Positions 1 to 8,240 are shown, counted from the stretch's first letter. The stretch is 38,011 nt of DNA from Deltaproteobacteria bacterium (GCA_026388335.1 JAPLJZ010000110.1:1-38011); one strand, 5' to 3'. A program made the numbers and translations. The notes: generated from the sequence alone by a model not told the origin.

Positions 1-824
1 AGGCATTGATAGAGGCCCATCAGGTTACAGCGGCAATTCTTGTAACCGTAGAGCACTGTCGGCGTCTTTTTCACCATGCAGATAACCGGTCGAAACTGAC
101 TGAGCATGACTATGGTCTTCGGCATGGCGAACCAACTATCCATGAGAATGAAGCGGGCGTCGATACCAGTGGCGAGGGCTCTTTTTACCATGTCCGCAAG
201 ATGCGCCGTACTCTTGATCGTGGCTTCTTTGCGCCGCTCATAAGCGCTACAGCGTTTGTCAACAATCTTGGTGGCCTCGCAGAATCTCTTAGCGGCATCA
301 GTCGATGAGAGGAGCGCAAAATCCAGGGGCAGGCGGCTGACACCATCTGACCAGCATAGGGTGAGCATCCGAAAACCCCGAATGAAACGACCGGTGGTAT
401 GATCTCGCACTCGGCTGAGCAACTCTACCGTTTTAGATCGTGACCGATCATAGGTGCTGTCATCAATGATCAGCACGGATTCTCTTTCGTTGTCGGTAAG
501 CCGATCGAAGAAACGATACAACCGGACGCCAATGGTCAACAGAACCCGACGCCAGTTCGATCGCGGCCCCTTGAGCACATCATAGGCCGCATCCTTACCG
601 AAGGGAAGATCCTCGTTGATGACGATGCCACGAAAGAAGTTCTTTCCCATGAATGGCAAAGAAAAAATGGGCTTTATCAAAGAGCGAACGGTGTAACCAT
701 GCCGCTTCCGCACGCCGCAGCGATGAAGCACGGTCGGTATATGGAAGTGGCTGAAAAACTCGTCAATCTTGTCAGAAACATGTACATCAGCTTGAGTTTT
801 GGAGGCAATACTGATATGGTCCAT
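1..824 (-). CDS. IS4-type DDE transposase, N-terminal part (cut by window edge)
   Basis: Seen: reading the minus strand from the ATG at 824 gives 274 codons with no stop, running off the left edge. An AAAGGAAAGG ribosome site lies just upstream of that ATG. The protein has LIIDDSTYDRSRSK (about residues 117-130), which fits the first catalytic Asp of IS4-like transposases, and FILMDSWF (about 233-240), which fits the second Asp. The Glu motif would lie beyond the edge. Known: this family cuts and pastes DNA with an RNase H-fold DDE site. Inference: a copy intact in this half; whether it is complete cannot be judged. The IS end should fall between 825 and about 960, but with only one end in view I cannot define the terminal repeat. 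The neighbouring genes show no disruption. Confidence 0.85.
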   Translation of the reverse strand, partial: MDHISIASKTQADVHVSDKIDEFFSHFHIPTVLHRCGVRKRHGYTVRSLIKPIFSLPFMGKNFFRGIVINEDLPFGKDAAYDVLKGPRSNWRRVLLTIGVRLYRFFDRLTDNERESVLIIDDSTYDRSRSKTVELLSRVRDHTTGRFIRGFRMLTLCWSDGVSRLPLDFALLSSTDAAKRFCEATKIVDKRCSAYERRKEATIKSTAHLADMVKRALATGIDARFILMDSWFAMPKTIVMLSQFRPVICMVKKTPTVLYGYKNCRCNLMGLYQC

Positions 825-970
825 TTAAGCCCTTTCCTTTTGATATTATTTTGTTTTTTCGCAGAAAAACTATAAATCAAAAGACTGGGCTTTTTAAGCT
901 TTATTATTAATTATTACAATATGTTATGCCGTATCTGACCTCGTATTTTTTAAACCCGAAAGTTGAGTAT

Positions 971-1936
971 TTAAGCTGTAAAGGTCATCTTTGTTCCGGA
1001 CATGTTCAGGATGAACTTATCCGGCATTGCCTTTTCAAATTCCATGATGGCCTTGCGTCCCGTGCAGTGACAGGGAATGATATAGTCGGGATTGATCTTT
1101 TTCAATTCTTCGACCGTGCGTCCGATGATTCCTTCGAACAAGATGCCGGAAAGGTGAAATCCCCCCATGACGGCATGGACTTTGTCTATTCCCGTGACCT
1201 CCCGGGCGTAATTTACCGTGTTCAAGATTCCTGCATGGGCACAACCCGAGAGAACCACCAATCCCTTGTTTTTCAGATTCATGACTATCGAGGTGTCATC
1301 TTCGATGGGATCCCACTTTTCCTGGCCATCCTCCTGATAATGGGCGATGGGAAAGCCCTTTTCAAAATCCGTTTTGTGGGGGATCTCGCCGAGAAAAAGC
1401 ACTGTATTGCCAAGGAGAGGTACGGGATCCGACGATTCTACAAGCTTCAGACCTGATGCGGCGATTTTCTCCCTCTCCAGGGGCGAGAAGAGGATCTTCA
1501 TGTCCCGTACCGGCAACTTCAGGTAGCGGGGATGACGGAAGACCGTCGGATGGACGATAAAGGGGATGTTTCTCTTCCCGAGCATCTCCGTCAACTTGTC
1601 AAAGCCGCCGGTATGATCGTTGTGGCCATGAGAGAGGACGACAGCTTCCACCGACGATAAATCGGCTCCCAAAATCCCGGCGTTGTATGCGGCGCCATCT
1701 TCGGAAAATCCGAAATCGAAGAGGAGGCTTCTTATCTTTCCGTTGACGCCGGTCTTCACGATAGCGGAAAAGCCATGCTCCGCGAGCACAGACTGGCGGA
1801 AATATCCATCCTTCAAAGGGATAGCTCTGGTCACGACGACGCTGTTGTCCGTGGTCGTCATCTCGATATAGTTGTCCTGCAGGGTCAGTATTTCTAACTT
1901 GTCAATCTCGTTTATCCGGATTTGCGCGGTCATCAT
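971..1936 (-). CDS. Metallo-beta-lactamase fold hydrolase (dihydropterin ribofuranosyl-aminobenzene phosphate synthase-like)
   Basis: Seen: 321 residues with the MBL metal motif SHGHNDHTGG (H103, H105, D107, H108), the later ligand region SGCAHAGILNTV (H234), GGFHLSG (H261) and PCHCTG (H290). Known: this spacing with C-A-H-A-G is typical of the subgroup that includes the archaeal 7,8-dihydropterin-6-methyl-4-(beta-D-ribofuranosyl)aminobenzene 5'-phosphate synthase of methanopterin biosynthesis; bacterial members mostly have no proven substrate. An AGAGGAG ribosome site precedes tandem ATG codons at 1936 and 1933. Inference: a cytoplasmic metal-dependent hydrolase; no signal peptide. It is followed downstream by the transposase gene and preceded by the Fe-S protein gene, both on the same strand but with gaps of about 130-150 bases, so co-transcription is uncertain. 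Confidence 0.85.
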   Translation of the reverse strand: MMTAQIRINEIDKLEILTLQDNYIEMTTTDNSVVVTRAIPLKDGYFRQSVLAEHGFSAIVKTGVNGKIRSLLFDFGFSEDGAAYNAGILGADLSSVEAVVLSHGHNDHTGGFDKLTEMLGKRNIPFIVHPTVFRHPRYLKLPVRDMKILFSPLEREKIAASGLKLVESSDPVPLLGNTVLFLGEIPHKTDFEKGFPIAHYQEDGQEKWDPIEDDTSIVMNLKNKGLVVLSGCAHAGILNTVNYAREVTGIDKVHAVMGGFHLSGILFEGIIGRTVEELKKINPDYIIPCHCTGRKAIMEFEKAMPDKFILNMSGTKMTFTA

Positions 1937-2063
1937 GTCTCCTCTTTGTCATCGTCCATCCACTAAAGCGGTTTTTCTCCGGCAGACTCTTTCCTATTGA
2001 CAGGCGTCAGAGGTATACGATCATTAGGTATTTACGCCCCGCCTACTTCGCTTTTTTATACTC

Positions 2064-3044
2064 TTAAAGTGCCTTTTTGCATAGTTCAGTTATGAATATC
2101 GGATCAATCGAGTCATCCTTACAGAGCTTCCGAAGATTGAGATAGCACATGGGGCATAGGAAAACCATTGCGTCCGCCTTTACTTTTTTTGCATCGTCTA
2201 TATTCCATTTTTTTACAACCGCTGCCCGTTCTTTGTCGCGGGCCATGAGCGGGGCACCGCAGCAAAGTGCATTTATTCTTTCATATTTCCGTGCGGGCCT
2301 CTCCACTCCGAGGAGTTCGAAAATCTTATCGAGGTAGATATCCTTTCCCTGTGTGTATCGCGAGGCGCATGGGGATTGGTAAGCTACGCGTATGGGAACC
2401 GACTTGAGCTGGCCCTCGCGTTTCTTTAGTTCTCTGTAAAGATATTCAAAGATATGAACAGGCTGGAAAGGCACTTTCAATCCATACTCTTGGGCCAGGG
2501 TAGTCAGCATTGTATAACAGTCATCGTGGAAACAGATAACTTCGTTTGCTCCTAAGGCGGCGAGGTTATCTATATATCTTTTTGCCTCCTTCTTGGCGAG
2601 GCTCGGTTTCCCAAGGTGAATATATCCAACGGTACAGAAATAATCTGCGCCTTCTACAATCGTCAAATCATCGAAAAGAGGATTGTCCAAAAGTTCGCGG
2701 ACCATATCTCCCACGATGCACAGATTCAGCACGGCATTTCCCTTTTTGCCTTTTTTTACGACGGCCGGCAGATTATAGAGTTTAGCGAAATTCTGCATAG
2801 CCTGATCGGGAATACCGAGGGCATCCGTTTCTTCCTGACGCTGGTTCAGTAAATCGAATGGATTGGCCTGGGTCGGGCAGACCAAATTGCACGATGCGCA
2901 AGTAACACAGAGACCCACAATAGGCGGTGTTCCTCCCGATACTAGCTCCTTCATTTCCTCCTGAGCCCGCTTAAGGTCGTATTCCACATAAGGACAATAC
3001 TCCAGGCACTTTCCACATAAATTGCATTTTTCTTGGTAAAACAT
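2064..3044 (-). CDS. Fe-S / CCG-domain protein, heterodisulfide reductase subunit D-like
   Basis: Seen: two 4Fe-4S ferredoxin motifs near the N-terminus (C7, C10, C13, C17 and C46, C49, C52, C56, each CxxCxxCxxxC), then a CCG-type region: YQSPCAS, ALCCGAP and FLCPMC in the last third, plus an incomplete first repeat around CFHDDC. Known: this order is that of HdrD/GlpC/LldE-type electron-transfer proteins, where the cysteine-rich CCG domain holds a non-cubane cluster or reacts with disulfides. Start: the frame opens at 3068, but the ATG at 3044 has a strong AAGGGGGA site immediately before it, so I use 3044 (326 residues). Inference: a soluble oxidoreductase subunit; no partner flavoprotein or membrane subunit is adjacent, so its electron donor and acceptor are unknown. 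Confidence 0.87.
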   Translation of the reverse strand: MFYQEKCNLCGKCLEYCPYVEYDLKRAQEEMKELVSGGTPPIVGLCVTCASCNLVCPTQANPFDLLNQRQEETDALGIPDQAMQNFAKLYNLPAVVKKGKKGNAVLNLCIVGDMVRELLDNPLFDDLTIVEGADYFCTVGYIHLGKPSLAKKEAKRYIDNLAALGANEVICFHDDCYTMLTTLAQEYGLKVPFQPVHIFEYLYRELKKREGQLKSVPIRVAYQSPCASRYTQGKDIYLDKIFELLGVERPARKYERINALCCGAPLMARDKERAAVVKKWNIDDAKKVKADAMVFLCPMCYLNLRKLCKDDSIDPIFITELCKKAL

Positions 3045-3172
3045 TGATTCCCCCTTGGCTTTTATCATTGGCCGTTTATGTCAGTACGTTTGGTTAATAC
3101 AATTCAAAAACAAAAGTAAGACAAATTCTGAATTTTGAAATTGATGCTTGGGATAATACTTTTTTTATCAAG

Positions 3173-3628
3173 TCACTTTCTATCTTCCGGTAACTGAACC
3201 ATTACTACTTCGCCTTTTGCGCGAATCTCACCCTCTGCAGATAAAGTAACACTGATAGTGACTTTTCTGCCCTTAATTTCTTTGGCCCTTCCTCTTAGTT
3301 CCAAGACTGTCCCCATCGGTGTTGGTTTTAAAAAATCAGCTGAAACAAAGCGGGAAAGCGGGCGGTCATCCAGGGAAAAACCCTCCTCCTTCAATTTAGC
3401 TGCCGATGCGGTAGCAGCACCGTGACAATCGATCAATGAAGCGATAAACCCTCCATAGACATATCCGGGAAAGCCACCCGTGTAATAAGGCATCGGTGTA
3501 TATTGGCAGACGCTTTCTTCTCCGTCCCAGCAACTTTTAATATGCAATCCATCTTTATTGAGTCGTCCGCAACCGTAGCAATGCGCAAATTCATCAAGAT
3601 AGAAATCTTGAACAACCTTAACCGTCAT
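3173..3628 (-). CDS. PaaI-type hotdog-fold thioesterase
   Basis: Seen: 151 residues, with GFPGYVYGGFIASLIDCHG in the middle, which matches the helix and Asp of the hotdog PaaI/4HBT group, and a beta-rich C-terminal half (LELRGRAKEIKGRKVTISVTL). An N-terminal CYGCG motif is also present, as in several PaaI-like proteins. Start: ATG at 3628 with a very good AAGGAGGAT site. Known: these enzymes hydrolyse acyl-CoA thioesters in the cytoplasm, often clearing dead-end or aromatic CoA esters. Inference: the substrate cannot be read from sequence; in an organism of this type a CoA ester of aromatic or fatty acid breakdown is plausible. It stands alone between the Fe-S protein gene and the FmdB gene. 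Confidence 0.85.
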   Translation of the reverse strand: MTVKVVQDFYLDEFAHCYGCGRLNKDGLHIKSCWDGEESVCQYTPMPYYTGGFPGYVYGGFIASLIDCHGAATASAAKLKEEGFSLDDRPLSRFVSADFLKPTPMGTVLELRGRAKEIKGRKVTISVTLSAEGEIRAKGEVVMVQLPEDRK

Positions 3629-3767
3629 ATGATCCTCCTTACTTTCTATCGTGGCTTTTTAATCGAGAACAAATTTGATCAACCTGCTTGCCTCTAAAAC
3701 GTTTACCATACTTTCGAGTACAAGGTTATCTGGTTATTACTCTGACTATTAAGCAATTGTGTCGTCA

Positions 3768-3995
3768 TCATGAACAGCAGCTTCCCGGTCTCCCGCAGCT
3801 ATTTGGAGTGCCGCAGCATCCGCCGGGAAGAGCCGCTTCACTGCTGGGGGAAGTTATCAGCGAACTGTGTGCAGACATCAGTTTTTCCAGATTGTCTCCG
3901 CCGCACTTTTTGCAGGTTATAGGGTCATCGTTCCCCAGGACGAGTAATTCACTCTCTTCTCCACATGTCTTACATCGGTATTCGTAGATCGGCAT
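3768..3995 (-). CDS. FmdB-family zinc-ribbon protein
   Basis: Seen: 75 residues opening MPIYEYRCKTCG, followed by a second CxxC pair (CKKCGG), the classic FmdB-type regulatory zinc ribbon. The tail is rich in Cys and Gly (GGCCGTPNSCGRPGSCCS), which could bind further metal. Known: these small proteins are common beside metal-enzyme or amide-metabolism genes; molecular role is poorly defined. It follows the NifX-like gene by 56 bases on the same strand, so the two are probably one operon with DUF134. A weak GATAGAG site precedes the ATG. Confidence 0.88.
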   Translation of the reverse strand: MPIYEYRCKTCGEESELLVLGNDDPITCKKCGGDNLEKLMSAHSSLITSPSSEAALPGGCCGTPNSCGRPGSCCS

Positions 3996-4051
3996 TTTTC
4001 TCTATCCTGATTTATTATATTATTTTTAGTTTTTATGACGCGCTGCCGTTC

Positions 4052-4426
4052 CTAATGGCCGCATCCCCCTTGGTGACCTGCACAGGTATTCTCCATGGAA
4101 AGCTCGGGTAATCTGTTAGTCATTAATAAAGCGAGATTCCCCTTTATTGTGCCGGCCATAGACCCATAGACTTTGATACCGGCGGCATTCAGCTTCATAA
4201 GGGCGCCGCCGCCGATACCGCCTACTACGACAGCGTCCACGTTCTGACCGCCCAAAGCCATAATAGGATTGCACGCCCCGTGGATGTGGATCATATCCTT
4301 ATTGTTGACCGTATCTATGCTTTGGCGCTCCGTATCCACGACCACAAAAGCGGGTGCCGACCCGAAATGGCCATAAACGGTGCTGTCCATACCTTCATCC
4401 CCTTGAACTGCAAAACACACTTTCAT
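4052..4426 (-). CDS. NifX/NifB-C-type dinitrogenase Fe-Mo cofactor family protein
   Basis: Seen: 124 residues with the NifX-like fold signature: MKVCFAVQGDEGMDSTVYGHFGSAP at the start, VDAVVVGGIGGGALMKLNAAGIKVY in the middle, and a Cys/His tail (CAGHQGGCGH) that looks metal-binding. Known: stand-alone members of this family are widespread in anaerobes lacking nitrogenase and are thought to carry or sense Fe-S or Mo clusters. Its start codon lies 1 base after the stop of the DUF134 gene, so the two are translationally coupled. Inference: not evidence for nitrogen fixation; no nif structural genes are present here. Confidence 0.9.
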   Translation of the reverse strand: MKVCFAVQGDEGMDSTVYGHFGSAPAFVVVDTERQSIDTVNNKDMIHIHGACNPIMALGGQNVDAVVVGGIGGGALMKLNAAGIKVYGSMAGTIKGNLALLMTNRLPELSMENTCAGHQGGCGH

Positions 4427-4427
4427 G

Positions 4428-4724
4428 TTACTCCTCCTCTTTTACAGATGATTGTTCTATCTTGAGAGCCTTGCCATTGACGATGGCGTCAGCCACTTTA
4501 CGACGCGCATATTTCAGAATCCTGCCAAATGTTGCCCTGGAAATGTTCATACTCTCCGCAGCACTCTCGTGATACATGCCTTCATAGTCGGCAAGGCGAA
4601 TCGCCTCTAACTCGTCCATGTCGAGATCGGTTTCCTCCAACTGAAAAAGGGGTATCCCCCGGGGTTTAAAATAAAATGATCGAGGGTTGCAGCCGACGAA
4701 TCTGCATTTCTTGGGTCTTGACAT
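4428..4724 (-). CDS. DUF134 helix-turn-helix protein
   Basis: Seen: 98 residues opening MSRPKKCRFVGCNP and carrying FKPRGIPLFQLEE, then MDELEAIRLADYEGMYHESAAESMNISRATFGRILKYARRKVADAI, a helix-turn-helix resembling the sigma-70 region 4 type. This is the DUF134 signature. Known: DUF134 genes are very often next to NifX/NifB-type genes, as here, suggesting a local regulator. The start is fixed by family homology (proteins begin M-x-R-P-x-K-C). The predicted transcription start falls on or next to this ATG, so translation may be leaderless. Inference: probable autoregulator of the DUF134-NifX-FmdB operon. Confidence 0.9.
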   Translation of the reverse strand: MSRPKKCRFVGCNPRSFYFKPRGIPLFQLEETDLDMDELEAIRLADYEGMYHESAAESMNISRATFGRILKYARRKVADAIVNGKALKIEQSSVKEEE

Positions 4725-4730
4725 ATCCTC

Positions 4731-4760
4731 ATTATAATCATATGCCCATAACTATGTCAA
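4731..4760 (-). promoter_or_regulatory. Sigma-70 promoter of the DUF134 operon
   Basis: On the minus strand TTGACA (4760-4755) and TATAAT (4736-4731) are both perfect consensus hexamers with an 18-base spacer. Six bases separate the -10 box from the ATG at 4724, so the expected start point is at or within a base or two of the start codon. The only purine-rich stretch, GAGG, is too close to serve as a normal ribosome site. Confidence 0.8.
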
Positions 4761-5381
4761 GAGGGATTATCCGGAATAATCAGATATGGTCTTCTAAGGA
4801 ATACTGTTTGGCGAACTAAACCGCTACGCGGTAGATGCCGAGGTTGGAGCACAGCACGGGTTATTTTAAATTGACAATTCCATTCAATCTGGTGTTGAGT
4901 GGTCCCGGTTGCTGAGTTTTGGCAGCTTATAGAGGTAACACCTCGATTGAAACCCCATAGGATAATCATTTATTCGCGTAGCGGCTAAGTTCTTCATGCG
5001 TCAATCCAAAATTGAATCAATCCCTTGACTTTATAGAATGTTTTGTCTTTAACTCAACTATGGATTGACGCTTACTCGAAATAAAGTATGTCTGGGGGGA
5101 ATCCTAAATGCTCATGGTAGGAGGAAGTTACAAATGCCCCTGATTACCAGAAAAATTACCCTCTATAAATAGCATGTTGCGACCCGTTATCATCAAATAT
5201 TCGTGAAATCCAGTAAATTATTTTTATCAGCGATTTGTAAGCCAGAGAATATATTCACGGATGGGACAGAAGTTGCCTTCTTTGCTTGATATGCCCTCAA
5301 GATCGCATAAGGAAACATAGTCTTTTCTTCTTGGATAAGATATTGGATTTAAGGGACCGAAGTCTATGTGGGCTTTTTTGC
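4761..5381. other. Gene-poor intergenic stretch
   Basis: No convincing gene on either strand. It holds an 11-bp inverted repeat (4998-5008 and 5061-5071, listed separately) and a 12-codon open frame 5134-5172 with a good GGAGGAAG site in front (MPLITRKITLYK), which could be a leader peptide or the stub of a lost gene. Base composition is richer in A+T than the flanking genes. Confidence 0.5.
4998..5071. repeat. 11-bp inverted repeat pair spaced 52 bases
   Basis: GCGTCAATCCA at 4998-5008 is the exact reverse complement of TGGATTGACGC at 5061-5071. The enclosed 52 bases are A+T rich. It could be the ends of a tiny non-autonomous element, a remnant, or paired operator half-sites; I see no flanking target duplication that decides it. 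Confidence 0.5.
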
Positions 5382-5409
5382 TTGACATTTGTCAAACAAG
5401 ACATACTAT
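5382..5409 (+). promoter_or_regulatory. Promoter with overlapping operator dyad upstream of the zinc transporter
   Basis: TTGACA at 5382-5387 is a perfect -35 box; TACTAT at 5404-5409 is a fair -10 box after a 16-base spacer. The -35 box is half of a perfect dyad, TTGACA-tt-TGTCAA (5382-5395), so a dimeric repressor bound there would block RNA polymerase. The transcript would carry the small gene at 5440 and the CDF transporter. Confidence 0.6.
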
Positions 5410-5439
5410 ATAGGCATTTCACGCAAGAAGGATCTGGTT

Positions 5440-5603
5440 ATGGCCACGAAATATGTCAAGGGGAAGGTTTGACTCCTGTGGATGAGGCGGAGCAGATGTC
5501 GTCCCTGATGAAGGAGTATGCCTTCAACCAGTATCAGCTTGGCAACGCCCTGGCGGGCATCCGAAACAAGGCCGAGGAGCTTCTTGCGGACATGGCCCAG
5601 TAA
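5440..5603 (+). pseudogene. Small gene of unknown function, apparently frameshifted
   Basis: Seen: an ATG at 5440 with an AGAAGGA site 8 bases upstream opens MATKYVKGKV and hits TGA at 5470-5472. The frame one base back is open through 5603 and encodes PVDEAEQMSSLMKEYAFNQ and then QLGNALAGIRNKAEELLADMAQ, which looks like real amphipathic helical protein. Joined, this would be a protein of about 54 residues. Alternatives: translation of only the second part from GTG at 5478 (41 residues), programmed -1 slippage near AAGGGGAAG, or an assembly error. I do not recognise the family. It lies between the promoter/dyad at 5382 and the CDF transporter gene and may be its regulator or accessory. Confidence 0.45.
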
Positions 5604-5704
5604 AGTGGAGGAAGAGGAACCGGAACAGCCCCGCGGCGGTCTCGCCTGATATTATCATCTTGCTGATATTTTAGCCTTCCCTGCCCACTGGGAAGGGTGC
5701 CACA

Positions 5705-6628
5705 TTGAACATGGAAACAAACGACAATCACAACCACCGTCACGGTCATGAACCGCCGGCGTCGCTGAAAAACCTGCTTTTCGCCATGGCGATCAATGGC
5801 GGGATCGTGGTCTTCGAGATGATTTTCGGACTGCTCATCCAGAGCATGGCCCTGATCTCGGACGCTGTCCACAATCTGAGCGACATCGCCGCTATGGGCT
5901 TCAGCTATTGGGCGGAGCAGGTCGCCCGCCGCCCCGCGAATAAGGCAAAAACATACGGTTATCGGAAAATCGAGTTTATCACCGCCTTTGTCAACAGCAT
6001 TGTCTTGTCGGTGGTCATTGCCTTCGTCTTCTGGGAGTCCCTCAAGCGGCTGGTGTCGCCACCGGAAATTCCCGGGCAGGCGATGCTCTGGGTAGCCCTC
6101 GTAGCCTTTGTCGGCAACGGAGCGGCCACGTTGCTCTTGCAGAAAATATCGGCACGGAACTTCAATATGAAGAGCGCCTGGCTCCATTCCCTTCAGGACG
6201 CCCTGTTTTCCCTCGGGGTCATTGTCGGCGCCCTTCTGATCACCTTCTTCGGGTGGCGACTCGTCGATCCCCTCATCTCGATGGTCATCTGCATCGTCAT
6301 CGCCCGGGAAATCTACAAGATCGTCCGGCAAACGGTCAACGCCCTCCTGGACGCCGTCCCGCCGGATATCGATTACGTTGCCGTCCGAAACGATCTGCTG
6401 GCGATCCCTGCCGTAGCGGAAGTGAACGATCTCCACATCTGGCAGAGCGGCGCGGCCCAGAAGCTGTTGTCCGCCCATCTCCGGATGACGGAGGAGGCAT
6501 CGGACAGCGAAACGATCATCCGCACGGCTCAGGAGATGCTGCTGCACACCCACGGAATCAATCACACGACGCTCCAGATCCTGCCCTTCTCAGCCGGGGA
6601 AATGGAGCACTGCAACCACTGCAATTGA
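5705..6628 (+). CDS. CDF-family zinc/divalent cation efflux transporter
   Basis: Seen: 307 residues with six membrane segments and the two CDF metal-site motifs, DAVHNLSD in TM2 (H56, D60) and HSLQD in TM5 (H161, D165). The N-terminus is His-rich (HNHRHGH) and the C-terminus ends HCNHCN. The cytoplasmic C-terminal domain (HIWQSG, HLRM) is the usual metal-sensing CTD. Known: CzcD/ZitB-like proteins export Zn2+, sometimes Co2+ or Cd2+, by proton antiport across the inner membrane. Start: TTG at 5705 is 8 bases from GGGAAGG; ATG at 5711 is 14 bases from it, so TTG is slightly favoured. Likely expressed from the dyad-controlled promoter at 5382. The gene ends convergently with the sigma-54 activator gene. 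Confidence 0.93.
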   Translation: MNMETNDNHNHRHGHEPPASLKNLLFAMAINGGIVVFEMIFGLLIQSMALISDAVHNLSDIAAMGFSYWAEQVARRPANKAKTYGYRKIEFITAFVNSIVLSVVIAFVFWESLKRLVSPPEIPGQAMLWVALVAFVGNGAATLLLQKISARNFNMKSAWLHSLQDALFSLGVIVGALLITFFGWRLVDPLISMVICIVIAREIYKIVRQTVNALLDAVPPDIDYVAVRNDLLAIPAVAEVNDLHIWQSGAAQKLLSAHLRMTEEASDSETIIRTAQEMLLHTHGINHTTLQILPFSAGEMEHCNHCN

Positions 6629-6662
6629 TCGAAGAGAAAGCCGGACTACATAAACACCATCC

Positions 6663-8240
6663 TCAGGGTGAGGGAGGATATTTTAGGACTTTTTGCGAGT
6701 ACGCCAAGATTATGCCCAGTTTTTTCATCCTGCTTCTCAGCGTATTGGGATTGATTTCCAGCAAAGTGGCGGCGCCGTCCGGGCCATAAATTTTCCCCCC
6801 TGTTTGTTCCAGTGCCAGGCGGATATGCCGGGACATCGCTTCGTCAAGGGTGAGGAGGGGGCTATTCCCCTCCGGAATACTCTCTGCTGCTTCCGAACTT
6901 TTTGGCCACTGGAAATGCTCAAAGGTCAAGAAACGATTCCCACTCGGCCCCCTGCTTCTTATCAACTCGCGTTCTACGAGATTTTCAAGCTCCCGGACAT
7001 TCCCCGGCCAATGATAATCTTTAAGTCGTTCCAACACTTCTGAGGACAAGGGCGGCGGGGTGTGAATTTTCAACTCCTTGGCCTTCTTTTCAATAAAATG
7101 ATGAATCAGGGCAGGGATATCCCCTTGCCGGTGTCGCAAGGGCGGAATCATGACGGGAAAGATGTTGAGCCTGAACCAAAGGTCTTCCCGGAACTTGCCG
7201 GCGCGGACCATCTCTTCCAGGTTTCTATGCGTAGCGGCAATTATTCGAATATCGACGGGAATTGTTTCAGAGCCGCCGACCCGCTCGATTTCCCTGTTAT
7301 GCAATACTCTCAGTAGCCTCACCTGAACAGACAGCGGCAGCTCGGCAACCTCGTCGAGGAAGATACTTCCCTTGTCGGCCCTTTCAAAACGACCTTTCTT
7401 TAGAGCAATGGCGCCGGTAAAGGCGCCGCGTTCATGTCCGAAGAGTTCGCTGTCCATAAGACTCTCCGGGATGGCGCCGCAGTTAACCGTAATCAAAGGC
7501 TTCTCTTTCCGGGGGGAAGCGTAATGAATGGCATTGGCAATTACCTCTTTACCAACCCCGGTCTCTCCTAAAAGCAGGACCGGACTTTTAAGAGACGCCA
7601 CCTGTCTTACCATTTCCATTACTTCCTTGAGACCGTAATCTGCCCCAACGATTTCGTTTTCCTTAATATTCCGAAGCTCGCGGGTGAGTTCCAGATTTTC
7701 ATCATCCACTATCTCCTTCAGTTTGACAACCTCCCGGTAGCGTAGCGCGTTGGATACAGCAATGTTAAAGGGTTCGCGCAATTGGGAGACGAGGCCGGCG
7801 TGGGCGTTTTTGAACATCCCTTTCCCGTCTGCTAAAAAGATTAGAGATCCTAAATGTTTACCTTCGATTACCAGACTGATGTACATCATGGAGGTTGTGG
7901 ACAGATTCACATGGCCGGATAGAATCCAGCCGGCCGGGTGGAGCTCCAGGCGGTCCAGAATCTTGACCTCCTTCCAGGCGCCGACGTCAAAATTTATCTT
8001 ATCGATTGCCTCTTCCGACAAGGGTTTCGAGGTAATAGGCTTTCTTATTCCCGTCAAGTCAACCCTGGCGAGATTGTGGATTAATCCCAAGTTCGGATCG
8101 AAAATGGTCAGGAGCATCTCCGAGGCGGGCAAATAATTCTGAAGATAGGAGAGGCAATTGAACATCGCTTTTTCAATTTCGAGACTGCTGCAGAGCCGTA
8201 AGGTCGCTTGCCGGAAAAAACCGATTCCGCTCATTTTCAT
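6663..8240 (-). CDS. GAF-domain sigma-54-dependent transcriptional activator
   Basis: Seen: an N-terminal GAF-like sensor region (about 1-170), a short coiled linker, an AAA+ domain with Walker A GETGVGKE (225-232), the sigma-54 contact loop GAFTGA (272-277), Walker B GSIFLDE (291-297), and WPGNVRELENL (411-421), then a Fis-type helix-turn-helix (about 470-507). There is no receiver domain, so it should sense a ligand rather than be phosphorylated. Start: the frame opens at 8306, but the ATG at 8240 follows GGGGTGA and gives a 525-residue protein. It is divergent from the acetate-type transporter gene, with a -24-like box and a dyad between them; inference: it regulates that transporter in response to a small molecule. 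Confidence 0.92.
   Translation of the reverse strand: MKMSGIGFFRQATLRLCSSLEIEKAMFNCLSYLQNYLPASEMLLTIFDPNLGLIHNLARVDLTGIRKPITSKPLSEEAIDKINFDVGAWKEVKILDRLELHPAGWILSGHVNLSTTSMMYISLVIEGKHLGSLIFLADGKGMFKNAHAGLVSQLREPFNIAVSNALRYREVVKLKEIVDDENLELTRELRNIKENEIVGADYGLKEVMEMVRQVASLKSPVLLLGETGVGKEVIANAIHYASPRKEKPLITVNCGAIPESLMDSELFGHERGAFTGAIALKKGRFERADKGSIFLDEVAELPLSVQVRLLRVLHNREIERVGGSETIPVDIRIIAATHRNLEEMVRAGKFREDLWFRLNIFPVMIPPLRHRQGDIPALIHHFIEKKAKELKIHTPPPLSSEVLERLKDYHWPGNVRELENLVERELIRSRGPSGNRFLTFEHFQWPKSSEAAESIPEGNSPLLTLDEAMSRHIRLALEQTGGKIYGPDGAATLLEINPNTLRSRMKKLGIILAYSQKVLKYPPSP

Noticed and set aside
4052-4426. NifX-like gene as evidence of nitrogen fixation
   Set aside because: Stand-alone family members with DUF134 are common in non-fixing anaerobes, and no nif structural gene is present.
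5134-5172. 12-codon frame with a good ribosome site in the gene-poor stretch
   Set aside because: Too short to support, with no downstream gene on the same strand close enough to be controlled by it.
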